Assembly (NCBI RefSeq): GCF_029889845.1
Contig: NZ_JARANV010000017.1
Location: 28,952 to 92,951, forward strand
Reading direction: 5' to 3'
Source: Halomonas sp. 25-S5
Lineage (GTDB): Bacteria; Pseudomonadota; Gammaproteobacteria; Pseudomonadales; Halomonadaceae
Length of the DNA stretch: 64,000 nt
Part shown: piece after piece, positions 15,516 to 24,432 of the stretch
Numbering within the stretch: the stretch's first letter is position 1
Layout of the letters: each line of letters starts with the position of its first letter
The notes under the pieces: generated by a model
The model's database searches: none
What the model saw: the letters and a program-made list of their open reading frames with translations, nothing else
Told to the model about the DNA's origin: nothing
Program-made: the position numbers and the translations under genes

Positions 15516-16306
15516 CCACAGCGAGCGACAGGCAGCGCATCTGGCTGACCGGGGCCACCTCGGGCATCGGCCGCGCCCTGGCCGAGCGCCTGCTCGAGCA
15601 GGGGCACCGGGTGGCGCTGAGCGCGCGCAGCGAATCGGCCCTGGCCGAGCTCTGCGACGGCCATGACAATGCCCTGCCGCTGCCCCTGGACGTGGCGGAC
15701 CGCCAGGCCGTCAAGCGGGCCGGCGAGCGCCTGGCCGAGGCATTCGGCGGCCTGGACCTGGCGATCCTCAACGCCGGCACCTGCGAATACCTGGACGCGC
15801 GCGACTTCGAGGCCGACCTCGTCGAACGCGTCTTCGCTCCCAATTTCTTCGGCGCCGTCTACGGCATCGAGGCGGCGCTGCCGCTGCTGCGCCGGGCCCG
15901 CGAGGCGGGTGGCCATCCGCTGCTGGCCGCCACCTCCAGCGCCGCCGCCTACCTGCCGCTGCCCCGGGCCGAGGCCTACGGCGCCTCCAAGGCGGCACTG
16001 AGCCACTTCATGGAGTCGTTGCGCCTGGACCTGGCCGGTAAGGGCATCGGGGTCAGCCTGATCCACCCGGGCTTCGTGAAGACCCCGCTCACCGACCGCA
16101 ACGACTTCGACATGCCCATGCGCGTCTCCACCGACGCCGCCGCCGAGGCGATCCTCGAAGGCCTCGCGCGGCGCCGCCTGGACATTCACTTCCCGCGCCG
16201 CTTCACGCTGCTGGTCCGGCTGATGGGCATCCTGCCCCCGAGCCTGCGCTATCGCCTGGGCCGGCGCATGACCCGCCAGGATTCGCCCGTGGAGACTCGC
16301 CGATGA
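15512..16306 (+). CDS. Short-chain dehydrogenase/reductase
   Basis: A 264-residue classical SDR with cofactor motif TGATSGIG (near residue 14), the NAG motif (ILNAGTC), catalytic Ser in ATSSAAAYLP, and the active-site YGASK. The C-terminal basic tail probably contacts membrane or partner. It overlaps the genes on both sides by four bases, so it is part of one translationally coupled operon with the NTF2-like, COG2907, DUF1365 and Cfa-like genes. The substrate is unknown; a lipid-derived carbonyl is a reasonable guess from context. Confidence 0.9.
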   Translation: MTTASDRQRIWLTGATSGIGRALAERLLEQGHRVALSARSESALAELCDGHDNALPLPLDVADRQAVKRAGERLAEAFGGLDLAILNAGTCEYLDARDFEADLVERVFAPNFFGAVYGIEAALPLLRRAREAGGHPLLAATSSAAAYLPLPRAEAYGASKAALSHFMESLRLDLAGKGIGVSLIHPGFVKTPLTDRNDFDMPMRVSTDAAAEAILEGLARRRLDIHFPRRFTLLVRLMGILPPSLRYRLGRRMTRQDSPVETRR

Positions 16307-17682
16307 ACGCGCCGATTCGCCCCCCGCATGACACGGCCCGACGGGACGCCGCCCGACGGAATGCCGCCCAACGCATCGCCGTGATCGGCAGCGGCATTGG
16401 CGGCATGGCCGCCGCCTGGTACCTGTCGAGCCACCACGAGGTGACGCTCTTCGAGGCCGACGACCGCCTCGGCGGCCATACCGCCACCATCGACGTTTCG
16501 CTCGAGGGACGGGACTACGCCATCGACACCGGCTTCATCGTCTTCAACGACTGGACCTACCCGCACTTCCAGCGCCTCCTGGGGCGCCTCGGGGTCACCG
16601 CCCAGCCCACCGAGATGAGCTTCTCGGTGCACGAGACGGCCCGCGACTTCGAGTACAACGGCCACACTCTGGCGAGCCTCTTCGCCCAGCGGGGCAACCT
16701 GCTGCGCCCCCGCTTCTACCGGCTGCTGCGCAACATCCTGCGCTTCAACCGCGAGGCGACCCGGGCACTGGAGAGCGGCCGGCTCGACCCGGCCATGACC
16801 CTCGGCGCCTGGCTCGATGCCGGCGGCTACGACGCCGACTTCCAGCAGCGCTACCTGCTGCCGATGGGCGCCGCCATCTGGTCGGCCAGCATCCGCGACC
16901 TGCGCGACTTCCCGCTGCTGTTCTTCGTGCGCTTCTTCCGCCATCACGGCCTGCTGTCGGTCAACGACCGCCCCCAGTGGTACACCCTGGTCGGCGGCTC
17001 GCGCGCTTACATCCCGGCCCTGACCGCGCCCTACGCCGAGCGCATCCGGCTCTCGACCCCGGTGCGCGGCCTTCGCCGCCACGCCGACCGGGTCGAGGTG
17101 CGATGCGACGGCGGCGTGGAGGCCTTCGATCAGGTGGTGCTAGCCTGCCACGCCGACCAGGCGCTGGCGATGCTGGAGGATCCGAGCGACGCCGAGCGCG
17201 AGATCCTCGGCGCCCTGCCCTACGCCGACAACGAGGTGGTGCTGCACACCGACACCCGGCTGCTGCCGCGCCGCCGGCGCGCCTGGGCGAGCTGGAACTA
17301 CCGGCTCGACGGCCGCGGCGACGCGGCGCGCGTCTCGGTCACCTACGACATGAACATCCTGCAGCGCATGACGGCCCCGCACACCTTCTGCGTGACCCTC
17401 AACGACAGCGCCGCCATCGACCCCGCCAGGGTGCTGGGCCGCTTCACCTACGCCCACCCGCAGTTCACCCTGGCCGGCCAGGCCGCCCAGGCCCGCCACG
17501 ACGAGATCTCGGGGCCATCGCGGCGCACCCACTACTGCGGCGCCTACTGGCGCAACGGCTTCCACGAGGACGGCGTCTGGAGCGCCCTGCGGGTTGCCCG
17601 GGACCTGGGCTGCGACGAGCAGGGCCCGGGCGCCGAGGCTCCCGCCACCCGGTCGCCGGCGATCGAGGAGAGCCTGGCATGA
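16303..17682 (+). CDS. COG2907-type FAD-dependent oxidoreductase
   Basis: A 459-residue amine-oxidase-fold flavoprotein. After a hydrophilic N-terminal leader, the dinucleotide motif IAVIGSGIGGMAAAWYLS is followed by the acidic FEADDRLGGHT, then the conserved DTGFIVFNDWTYPHF, GGSRAYIP and a C-terminal FAD segment YCGAYWRNGFHEDGVWSA. COG2907 proteins occur next to DUF1365 and Cfa-like genes, as here, and are suspected to act on unsaturated membrane fatty acids. It overlaps both neighbours by four bases. Confidence 0.9.
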   Translation: MNAPIRPPHDTARRDAARRNAAQRIAVIGSGIGGMAAAWYLSSHHEVTLFEADDRLGGHTATIDVSLEGRDYAIDTGFIVFNDWTYPHFQRLLGRLGVTAQPTEMSFSVHETARDFEYNGHTLASLFAQRGNLLRPRFYRLLRNILRFNREATRALESGRLDPAMTLGAWLDAGGYDADFQQRYLLPMGAAIWSASIRDLRDFPLLFFVRFFRHHGLLSVNDRPQWYTLVGGSRAYIPALTAPYAERIRLSTPVRGLRRHADRVEVRCDGGVEAFDQVVLACHADQALAMLEDPSDAEREILGALPYADNEVVLHTDTRLLPRRRRAWASWNYRLDGRGDAARVSVTYDMNILQRMTAPHTFCVTLNDSAAIDPARVLGRFTYAHPQFTLAGQAAQARHDEISGPSRRTHYCGAYWRNGFHEDGVWSALRVARDLGCDEQGPGAEAPATRSPAIEESLA

Positions 17683-18458
17683 GGCGAACGCCGCGCTCGC
17701 GGATCTACCGGGGCAGCCTGCGCCACCGCCGCTTCCTGCCCCGTCCCCACGCCTTCACCTACGGCCTGTGGATGGCCTGGCTCGACCTGGACGAGCTGCC
17801 CGAGCTGTTCGACGGCGTACCCGGCTTCAGCGCGCGGCGACCGGCCCTGGCACGCTTTCGCCGCCGGGACTACCTGGCCCCCCACGACCGCCCCCTCAAG
17901 CAGGCCGTGCGCGAGGAGCTCGAGCGCCAGCTCGGCAGCGCCCCGGACGGTCGCATCTGCGTGCTGACCCAGCTGCGCACCCTGGGGCTCGGTTTCAACC
18001 CGGTCTCGCTCTACTACGCCTTCGATGCCCGCGGCGAGCTGCGCGCCCTGCTCGGCGAGGTGAGCAACACCCCCTGGGGCGAGCGCACGCACTACGCCTG
18101 CTCCGTGGAGCCCCGGCGCCATGGCCACACCGCCGAGTTCGACAAGGCCATGCACGTCTCGCCCTTCAACCCCATGGACATGACCTATCGCTGGCGCTTC
18201 GACACGCCCGGCGAATCGCTGTCCATGCACATGGAGAACTGGAAGGAGGGCCAGCGCCACTTCGACGCCACCCTGACCCTCGAGGGTCGCCCGGCGACCC
18301 GCGGCGTGCTGCTCGCCACCCTGGCGCGCCAGCCGTGGATGAGCCTGAAGACGCTGGCCGGCATCCACCTCGAGGCGCTGCGGCTGTGGCTCAAGCGCCT
18401 CCCGGTCCATGACCACCCCGGACAAGACCCCCCTTCCCGTGAGGAGAGCTCGTCGTGA
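17679..18458 (+). CDS. DUF1365 family protein
   Basis: A 259-residue DUF1365 protein of unknown activity. The N-terminal SRIYRGSLRHRRFLPRPHAF, the segment GLGFNPVSLYYAFD and HVSPFNPMDMTYRWRF are family hallmarks. The start was chosen at the ATG overlapping the COG2907 stop by four bases; the frame is open upstream but this matches the family N-terminus. It lies between the COG2907 oxidase and the Cfa-like methyltransferase, the usual genomic company, which suggests a shared lipid-modification pathway. Confidence 0.88.
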   Translation: MRRTPRSRIYRGSLRHRRFLPRPHAFTYGLWMAWLDLDELPELFDGVPGFSARRPALARFRRRDYLAPHDRPLKQAVREELERQLGSAPDGRICVLTQLRTLGLGFNPVSLYYAFDARGELRALLGEVSNTPWGERTHYACSVEPRRHGHTAEFDKAMHVSPFNPMDMTYRWRFDTPGESLSMHMENWKEGQRHFDATLTLEGRPATRGVLLATLARQPWMSLKTLAGIHLEALRLWLKRLPVHDHPGQDPPSREESSS

Positions 18459-19723
18459 ACACGCTTCGCTCCGCCACCGCCCGCCCCCTGGCCGCCGAGG
18501 GCGATCGCCTGACTCGCTGGCTCAAGCCGCGGGTGATGGCCCAGCTCGACCGCCTGGAGGGCGGCACCATCATCCTGACCGACGGCCATCAGCGCCATCG
18601 CCTGGGCCAGGGCGGCGCGCTGCGCGTGACGCTGGTGGTGCGCCACCACCGCGCCTGGAAGCGCCTGGCCCTGGGCGGCACCGTGGGGGCCGCCGAGGCC
18701 TACATGGACGGCGACTGGGACGCCGACGACCCGGTGGCCCTGGTGCGGCTGTTCGCCGCCAACCTGGAGCGGGTCAACGGCGAGATCGAGAATGGCCCGG
18801 CGCGCCTCGGCCGCTGGCTGCTGGGCGGCCTCTACCGCCTGCAGCGCAACAGCCTGAGCGGCTCGAAGCGCAACATCGCCGCCCACTACGACATCGGCAA
18901 CGCGCTCTTCTCCACCTTCCTCGACCGCGAGCACCGCATGTACTCGAGCGCGGTCTTCCCCCACGCCGAGGCGAGCCTCGAGGAGGCCTCGTCCCACAAG
19001 CTCGACCTGATGCTCGAGAAGCTCGACGTCCAGGCCCACCACCACCTGCTGGAAATCGGCACCGGCTGGGGCGGGCTGGCCATCCACGCGGCGAAGACCC
19101 GCGGCTGTCGCGTCACCACCACCACCATCTCCGCGGAGCAGCACGCCTTCACGGCACAGCGCATCGAGGAGGAGGGGCTGGGCGAGCGCATCACCCTGCT
19201 GCAGCAGGACTATCGCCAGCTGGAGGGGCGCTTCGACCGGCTGATCTCGGTGGAGATGATCGAGGCGGTGGGTCACCAGTACCTCGGCACTTACCTGGCG
19301 ACGCTGGACCGGCTGCTGACCGATGACGGCCAGGCCATGCTGCAGGCGATCACCATTCGTGACCAGCGCTACGAGGCGGCCAAGCGCGAGATGGACTTCA
19401 TCAAGCGTCATATCTTCCCGGGGGGCTTCCTGCCCTCGCACCACGCTATCCTCGATGGCCTGACGCACCATACCTCGCTCAACGTCATCGACCTGGACGA
19501 GATCGGCCTGCACTACGCCCGCACCCTGCGCGAGTGGCGCCACCGCTTCGAGGCGAGCCTGGAGACCGTACGCCGGCTCGGCTACGACGAGCGCTTCATC
19601 CGCATGTGGCGCTACTACCTGTGCTACTGCGAGGGCGGTTTCCTGGAGCGCACCATCGGCACCTGCCAGCTGCTGCTGGCCAAGCCCGGCGCCCGGCCGG
19701 CCCCGCTCACCGGCGCGGCGTGA
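18455..19723 (+). CDS. Cyclopropane-fatty-acyl-phospholipid synthase family methyltransferase
   Basis: A 422-residue SAM-dependent methyltransferase of the Cfa family, acting on unsaturated acyl chains of membrane phospholipids. The SAM motif is LLEIGTGWGGLAIHAA and the C-terminal YYLCYCEGGFLERTIG is conserved. The start is GTG, overlapping the DUF1365 stop (GTGA). By my alignment to E. coli Cfa, Glu239 and Tyr317 are kept (E270 here; Y in LHYARTL), but bicarbonate-site Cys139 is Ser165 and His266 is Gln297. The product may therefore be something other than a cyclopropane. It is the last gene of the operon, convergent with the next. Confidence 0.87.
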   Translation: MNTLRSATARPLAAEGDRLTRWLKPRVMAQLDRLEGGTIILTDGHQRHRLGQGGALRVTLVVRHHRAWKRLALGGTVGAAEAYMDGDWDADDPVALVRLFAANLERVNGEIENGPARLGRWLLGGLYRLQRNSLSGSKRNIAAHYDIGNALFSTFLDREHRMYSSAVFPHAEASLEEASSHKLDLMLEKLDVQAHHHLLEIGTGWGGLAIHAAKTRGCRVTTTTISAEQHAFTAQRIEEEGLGERITLLQQDYRQLEGRFDRLISVEMIEAVGHQYLGTYLATLDRLLTDDGQAMLQAITIRDQRYEAAKREMDFIKRHIFPGGFLPSHHAILDGLTHHTSLNVIDLDEIGLHYARTLREWRHRFEASLETVRRLGYDERFIRMWRYYLCYCEGGFLERTIGTCQLLLAKPGARPAPLTGAA

Positions 19724-19739
19724 TCCGCTCTGCCTGGTG

Positions 19740-21608
19740 CTAAGCGGACGCCTCGGCAAGGCGCCGGCCCTGAGCAGACCGGCTCCCTGAGGCCTGCTCC
19801 CGCCACTGGGCCTCCAGGCGCGCCGCCGGCAGGGGCCTGGCATAGAAGAACCCCTGGACCTGGGCACAGCCCTGGGCGAAGAGGAAGTCACGCTGCGCCT
19901 CGGTCTCGACGCCTTCCGCGATCACCTCCAGCTCGAGCCCCCGGGCCATGGCTAGGACGGCACAGACGATGGACGCGTCGGCGCGGTCATCGGGCAGCGC
20001 CTGGATAAACGCACGGTCGAGCTTGAGCTTGTCCAGCGGCAAGTGCTTGAGGTACCCCAGGGAAGAATAGCCGGTGCCGAAATCGTCGATGGCGACCTGA
20101 TGCCCCTGCCGTCGCAGCCGTTCCAGCCGCGGGGCGATATCGCCGGCACGCTCGTCGAGCAGGACCGATTCGGTCAGCTCCAGGCCCAGCAGCCGGGCCG
20201 GCACCCGATGGCGGGCCAGCCCGGTGGCGAGCGCGGTCTCCAGATCCCCCTGGAAGAGCTGCATGGCCGAGATGTTGATCCATACCATCGCCTCGGGCAT
20301 CCCCGTCTTCTGCCAGTGAGCGAGCTGAGCGAGGGCCTGGTCGATTACCCAGTCGCCCAGCGTCGACATCAGGCCGTGGCGCTCGGCCAGCGGGATGAAG
20401 TCGCCGGGGGAGATCATGCCGTCCCGGGGGTGCCGCCAGCGCAGCAGCGCCTCCAGCCCGGCCAGGCTGTCATCTTCCAGTCGATACTGCGGCTGGAAGT
20501 GCAGTTCGAGCTGGCCGCCGATGGCTAGGGCGTTGCGGAGGTCATTGAGCAGGCCGAGCTGCGGGCTATCCTGGACATCCAGGGCGGGGCGGAAACGCAG
20601 GCTGTGATTGCGACCGTTGCGCTTGGCACCGAAGAGGGCCGACTCCAGCCGCTGGAAGAGCACATCGGCCTCGCGGCCATCCTCGGGGGAGCGGCAGCTG
20701 CCTATCGTCAGCCCCAGCCGGAGGCTGTGCCGGTCGATTTCGAAGGGTTGACCCAGATGGTGCTGGAGCCCCTTGATCCAGGTGTCATGATCGCTCTGCG
20801 TCGTGGTGCGGATCACCATGAACTCGTCGCCCCCCAACCGACCGACCACGCCGCCGGCCGCGTGCCTGGCCAGCCGCTGCCCGAAGTGCGATAGCAGCCG
20901 GTCGCCGAGCTCGACGCCGATGCCGTCGTTGATCTCCTTGAAGCCATCGATGTCGATCAGCGCCATGTCCAGGCTCTCGCCCGCCCGCAGGTGACGGAGA
21001 CGGGAGGCCAGCAGGTCATGCAGTCGCCGGCGGTTGGGCAGGCCGGTGAGCGGGTCCTCGAAGCCGATCCGCTGAAGATCCCTCTCCCGGGCCTTGTGGA
21101 CAGAGATATCGGTAAACAGGCAGACATGGTGGGTGATGCGACCTGCCTCGTCATGGACGGCTCGGACGCGCAGCCATTCGGGATACTCGTCGCCCTGCTT
21201 GCGCCGGCTCCAGATCTCCCCCTGCCAGCCGCCAGTGGTCCACAGGGCCTGCCAATAGCGCTCGAAGAATGCCTTGTCATGACGCGGTGCCGCCAGGGAG
21301 CTGGCAGAAATGCCGCGGACCTCGTCCAGGGTGTAGCCGGTGATGCGGGTGAAGGCCGGGTTGACGGCCTCGATGCGGTTGGCGGCATCGGTGATGATGA
21401 CGCCCTCCTCCGAGAGGGAGAGGGCCTCCTCGCCGAGGCGAGCCCTTTGGTGCACCAGGCGCACCTGGCGCCAGGCATCCAGCAGGCCGAGGACGACCAG
21501 GACGGCCGCGGCCAGGCGCAGCGGAATGCCGGGCAGCCAGAGACTGGCCGAGAAGGCCGAGAGCGCCACCCAGGGCATGGGACGATTGAGGGAGAAGGCT
21601 GGCCACAT
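19740..21608 (-). CDS. PAS-GGDEF-EAL cyclic-di-GMP enzyme
   Basis: A 622-residue membrane-associated signalling protein. A hydrophobic N-terminus (about 10-45) precedes a PAS domain (about 60-180), then GGDEF (motif [10 protein letters not shown], intact) and EAL ([40 protein letters not shown], all catalytic residues present). The RxxD inhibitory site expected upstream of GGDEF is absent. It may make or degrade cyclic-di-GMP; the intact EAL signature suggests phosphodiesterase activity. No convincing ribosome-binding site was seen before the ATG, so the start is tentative. It ends 16 bp from the convergent Cfa-like gene. Confidence 0.92.
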   Translation of the reverse strand: MWPAFSLNRPMPWVALSAFSASLWLPGIPLRLAAAVLVVLGLLDAWRQVRLVHQRARLGEEALSLSEEGVIITDAANRIEAVNPAFTRITGYTLDEVRGISASSLAAPRHDKAFFERYWQALWTTGGWQGEIWSRRKQGDEYPEWLRVRAVHDEAGRITHHVCLFTDISVHKARERDLQRIGFEDPLTGLPNRRRLHDLLASRLRHLRAGESLDMALIDIDGFKEINDGIGVELGDRLLSHFGQRLARHAAGGVVGRLGGDEFMVIRTTTQSDHDTWIKGLQHHLGQPFEIDRHSLRLGLTIGSCRSPEDGREADVLFQRLESALFGAKRNGRNHSLRFRPALDVQDSPQLGLLNDLRNALAIGGQLELHFQPQYRLEDDSLAGLEALLRWRHPRDGMISPGDFIPLAERHGLMSTLGDWVIDQALAQLAHWQKTGMPEAMVWINISAMQLFQGDLETALATGLARHRVPARLLGLELTESVLLDERAGDIAPRLERLRRQGHQVAIDDFGTGYSSLGYLKHLPLDKLKLDRAFIQALPDDRADASIVCAVLAMARGLELEVIAEGVETEAQRDFLFAQGCAQVQGFFYARPLPAARLEAQWREQASGSRSAQGRRLAEASA

Positions 21609-21851
21609 GGAGGGCTGACGCTCACTTGGTGGATGGAATCATGTCCCGGCATGACCAGGAGCATGCATGACCTATCGGCTGCCACGCGAAAATCTGAACC
21701 CCTTGCCGCGTCATGGCGATCGGGTCGCAGGGGATTCCCCTCGAATCCGTTCGGCGTGCATTCATCGAGTGTGGACAGTAGACTAGGCACAGCCGCCCGG
21801 CGGCCCAGGCCGCTTTCGGCACACATCAATCTCGACTCTCGGAACGATTCA

Positions 21852-22367
21852 GTGACCAAGCAACACTCCTTTGATCACGAAGAACTGCTGGCCTGCTCAC
21901 GCGGCGAGCTGTTCGGTCCGGGCAATGCCCAGTTGCCGGCCCCCAACATGCTGATGCTCGATCGCATCATGCACATCCACGAGGAAGGCGGGGATCACGG
22001 CAAGGGCGAGCTGATCGCCGAGCTGGATATTCACCCCGACCTGTGGTTCTTCGGCTGTCACTTCCCCGGCGATCCGGTGATGCCCGGCTGCCTGGGCCTG
22101 GACGCCATGTGGCAACTGGTGGGCTTCTACCTGGGCTGGCTCGGCCACCCCGGCCGCGGCCGCGCCCTGGGCTGCGGCGATGTCAAGTTCAGTGGCCAGA
22201 TCCTGCCCGAGGCCCGCAAGGTCACCTACCGCATCAACATCAAGCGCATCATCACCCGGCGCCTGATCCTGGGCATGGCAGACGGCACCGTATCCGTCGA
22301 CGGCCGCGACATCTACCAGGCCAACGACCTGCGCGTCGGCCTGTTCACCTCCACCGCGAATTTCTGA
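21852..22367 (+). CDS. fabA: 3-hydroxydecanoyl-ACP dehydratase/isomerase FabA
   Basis: Dehydrates and isomerises 3-hydroxydecanoyl-ACP, the branch point to unsaturated fatty acids. The 171-residue protein carries the catalytic His70 in [14 protein letters not shown] and Asp84 in CLGLDAMWQ, and matches the E. coli length (172). No in-frame ATG exists near the N-terminus; GTG at this position gives the family start ([13 protein letters not shown]) with a GGA-type ribosome-binding site. It is co-transcribed with fabB, 13 bp downstream. Confidence 0.96.
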   Translation: MTKQHSFDHEELLACSRGELFGPGNAQLPAPNMLMLDRIMHIHEEGGDHGKGELIAELDIHPDLWFFGCHFPGDPVMPGCLGLDAMWQLVGFYLGWLGHPGRGRALGCGDVKFSGQILPEARKVTYRINIKRIITRRLILGMADGTVSVDGRDIYQANDLRVGLFTSTANF

Positions 22368-22380
22368 ACAGGAGGCTCCC

Positions 22381-23598
22381 ATGCGACGAGTGGTAGTCAC
22401 CGGCCTGGGCATCGTGTCCTGCCTGGGCAATGACGCACAACAGGTTCTGGACGCGCTCAGGAACGGGCGCTCGGGTATTCGCTTCAAGGAAGACTACGCA
22501 GAGCGGGGCTTCCGCAGCCAGGTGGCCGGCAGCGTCGACATCGACCTGGACGTCCTGATCGACCGCAAGCTGCGTCGCTTCATGGGCGACGCCGCGGCCT
22601 TCGCCTATGTCTCCATGGCCCAGGCCATCGAGGACTCGGGGTTGGCCCCGGAGCAGGTCTCCAGCGAACGCACCGGGCTGATCGCCGGCTCCGGCGGCGC
22701 CTCCAGCGCCAACCAGGTGGAGGCCGCCGACCTGTTGCGCGAGAAGGGGCTGCGCCGCGTGGGTCCCTACCGGGTCACCCGCACCATGGGCAGCACCGTC
22801 TCGGCCTGCCTGGCAACCCCGTTCCGGATCAAGGGCGTCAACTACTCCATCTCCTCGGCCTGCGCCACCTCGGCCCATTGCATCGGCAGTGCCATGGAGC
22901 AGATCCAGATGGGCAAGCAGGACGTGGTCTTCGCCGGCGGCGGCGAAGAGGAGCACTGGACCCTCTCCTGCCTGTTCGATGCCATGGGAGCGCTCTCGAC
23001 CCACTACAACAACACCCCCGACAAGGCCTCCCGGCCCTATGACCAGGCCCGCGACGGCTTCGTCATCGCCGGCGGCGGCGGCATGCTGGTACTCGAGGAG
23101 CTGGAGCACGCCCGCGCCCGCGGCGCGAAGATCTATGCCGAGGTGACCGGCTACGGCGCCACCTCCGATGGCTACGACATGGTCGCTCCCTCCGGCGAGG
23201 GCGCGATGCGCTGTATGCGCCAGGCCATGGCCGGCGTCGATGGCAAGATCGACTACATCAACACCCACGGAACCTCGACGCCAGTGGGCGATGTGGCCGA
23301 GCTCAAGGCGATCCGTGAGGTCTTCGGCGACACTACGCCGGCGATGAGCTCCACCAAGTCGTTGACCGGCCACTCCCTGGGGGCCACCGGCGTGCAGGAG
23401 GCGATCTACTCGCTGCTGATGATGGAGCACGACTTCATCGCCGCCTCCGCTAACATCGAGTCCCTCGACGAGCAGGCCGACGGCTTCGATATCGTCACCC
23501 AGCGCCGCGACGGCGTGAAGATCGAGCGGGTGCTCTCCAACAGCTTCGGCTTCGGCGGCACCAACGCCTGCCTGGTGCTGGAGAAGGTCCGCGACTGA
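22381..23598 (+). CDS. fabB: Beta-ketoacyl-ACP synthase I FabB
   Basis: Condensing enzyme that elongates the unsaturated acyl-ACP made by FabA. The 405-residue protein has the Cys-His-His triad: C161 in [13 protein letters not shown]296 in [11 protein letters not shown] and H331 in [11 protein letters not shown]. The ATG has a strong AGGAGG site. It forms the fabAB operon and ends at a long perfect inverted repeat. Confidence 0.97.
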   Translation: MRRVVVTGLGIVSCLGNDAQQVLDALRNGRSGIRFKEDYAERGFRSQVAGSVDIDLDVLIDRKLRRFMGDAAAFAYVSMAQAIEDSGLAPEQVSSERTGLIAGSGGASSANQVEAADLLREKGLRRVGPYRVTRTMGSTVSACLATPFRIKGVNYSISSACATSAHCIGSAMEQIQMGKQDVVFAGGGEEEHWTLSCLFDAMGALSTHYNNTPDKASRPYDQARDGFVIAGGGGMLVLEELEHARARGAKIYAEVTGYGATSDGYDMVAPSGEGAMRCMRQAMAGVDGKIDYINTHGTSTPVGDVAELKAIREVFGDTTPAMSSTKSLTGHSLGATGVQEAIYSLLMMEHDFIAASANIESLDEQADGFDIVTQRRDGVKIERVLSNSFGFGGTNACLVLEKVRD

Positions 23599-23612
23599 TC
23601 CGTCGCGCTCCG

Positions 23613-23659
23613 CACGCAACGCAAGAGGCGCCCCTTGGGGGCGCCTCTTGCGTTGCGTG
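23613..23659. terminator. 22-bp perfect inverted repeat between fabB and plsC-type gene
   Basis: Arms 23613-23634 and 23638-23659 are fully complementary over 22 bp with a three-base loop. The element fills most of the 72-bp gap between two convergent genes, so it is probably a bidirectional terminator, although it has no T tract on either side. Confidence 0.7.
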
Positions 23660-23670
23660 GCCGGTCAGCG

Positions 23671-24432
23671 TCAGGCCAGGGGCTTCTCGGTGGCCGCCGG
23701 TTCGGCCGTGGCCGGGCGCGGCACCTCGGAGATCTCGGCCAGCCGGGCCTCGATCCACGCCTCCACCTCGACCAGCACTTCCTCAGAGGTACGGCCGGCG
23801 GTCTCGATGGGCTCGCCCACCTCCAGCGACAGGCGCCCCGGGCGCTTGACCCAGTGACGTCCCGGCCAGCGCTCCCCGGCGTTGTGGGCCACCGGCACCA
23901 CCGGCACCCCGGCGCGACAGGCGATCACCACACCACTCTTGCTGTAGCGACGCTGGCTTCCCGGTGCCACCCGGGTCCCCTCGGGGAAGATCAGCACCGA
24001 GAGCCCCTCGTCGAGCCGGGACTTGCCCTGGGCGAGCACCTGCTTCATGGCCCGGGCGGGCTTGCTGCGGTCCAGGGCGATGGGATGCAACAGCTGCAGC
24101 CCCCAGCCGAAGATCGGGATGTTCAGCAGCTCCCGCTTGAGCACCGTGCAGACCGGCGGATGCAGCAGCTGCAGGTAGACGGTCTCCCACTCGGATTGGT
24201 GGTTGGCGAGGATGACGCAGGGGCCGTCAGGCAATCGCTCATGGCCGCGGAAGTCGTAGCGCACCCCGCAGGCCAGGCGAAACCAGGCGATGATGAAGTG
24301 ATTGTAGAGGTTGAGCAAGCGATAGCGGGAGCGCAGCGGCAGGAAGGGCGCCGGCGGCAGGAAGAGCACGCCGCTGACCAGCATCGCCAGGAAGTAGCCG
24401 GCATAGAAGACCAGGCTGCGGATCACATTCAT
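23671..24432 (-). CDS. Lysophospholipid acyltransferase (PlsC/NlaA family)
   Basis: A 253-residue 1-acyl-glycerol-3-phosphate acyltransferase-like membrane enzyme. It has a hydrophobic N-terminus (about 5-30), the catalytic motif NHQSEWE (the HX4E variant seen in NlaA-type enzymes) and the substrate motif FPEGTR. The start was chosen at MNVIRSLVFYAGYF, which overlaps the upstream gene by four bases (ATGA); the frame is open 16 codons further up. The C-terminal tail is Ala/Pro/Glu-rich and variable. Confidence 0.9.
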   Translation of the reverse strand: MNVIRSLVFYAGYFLAMLVSGVLFLPPAPFLPLRSRYRLLNLYNHFIIAWFRLACGVRYDFRGHERLPDGPCVILANHQSEWETVYLQLLHPPVCTVLKRELLNIPIFGWGLQLLHPIALDRSKPARAMKQVLAQGKSRLDEGLSVLIFPEGTRVAPGSQRRYSKSGVVIACRAGVPVVPVAHNAGERWPGRHWVKRPGRLSLEVGEPIETAGRTSEEVLVEVEAWIEARLAEISEVPRPATAEPAATEKPLA

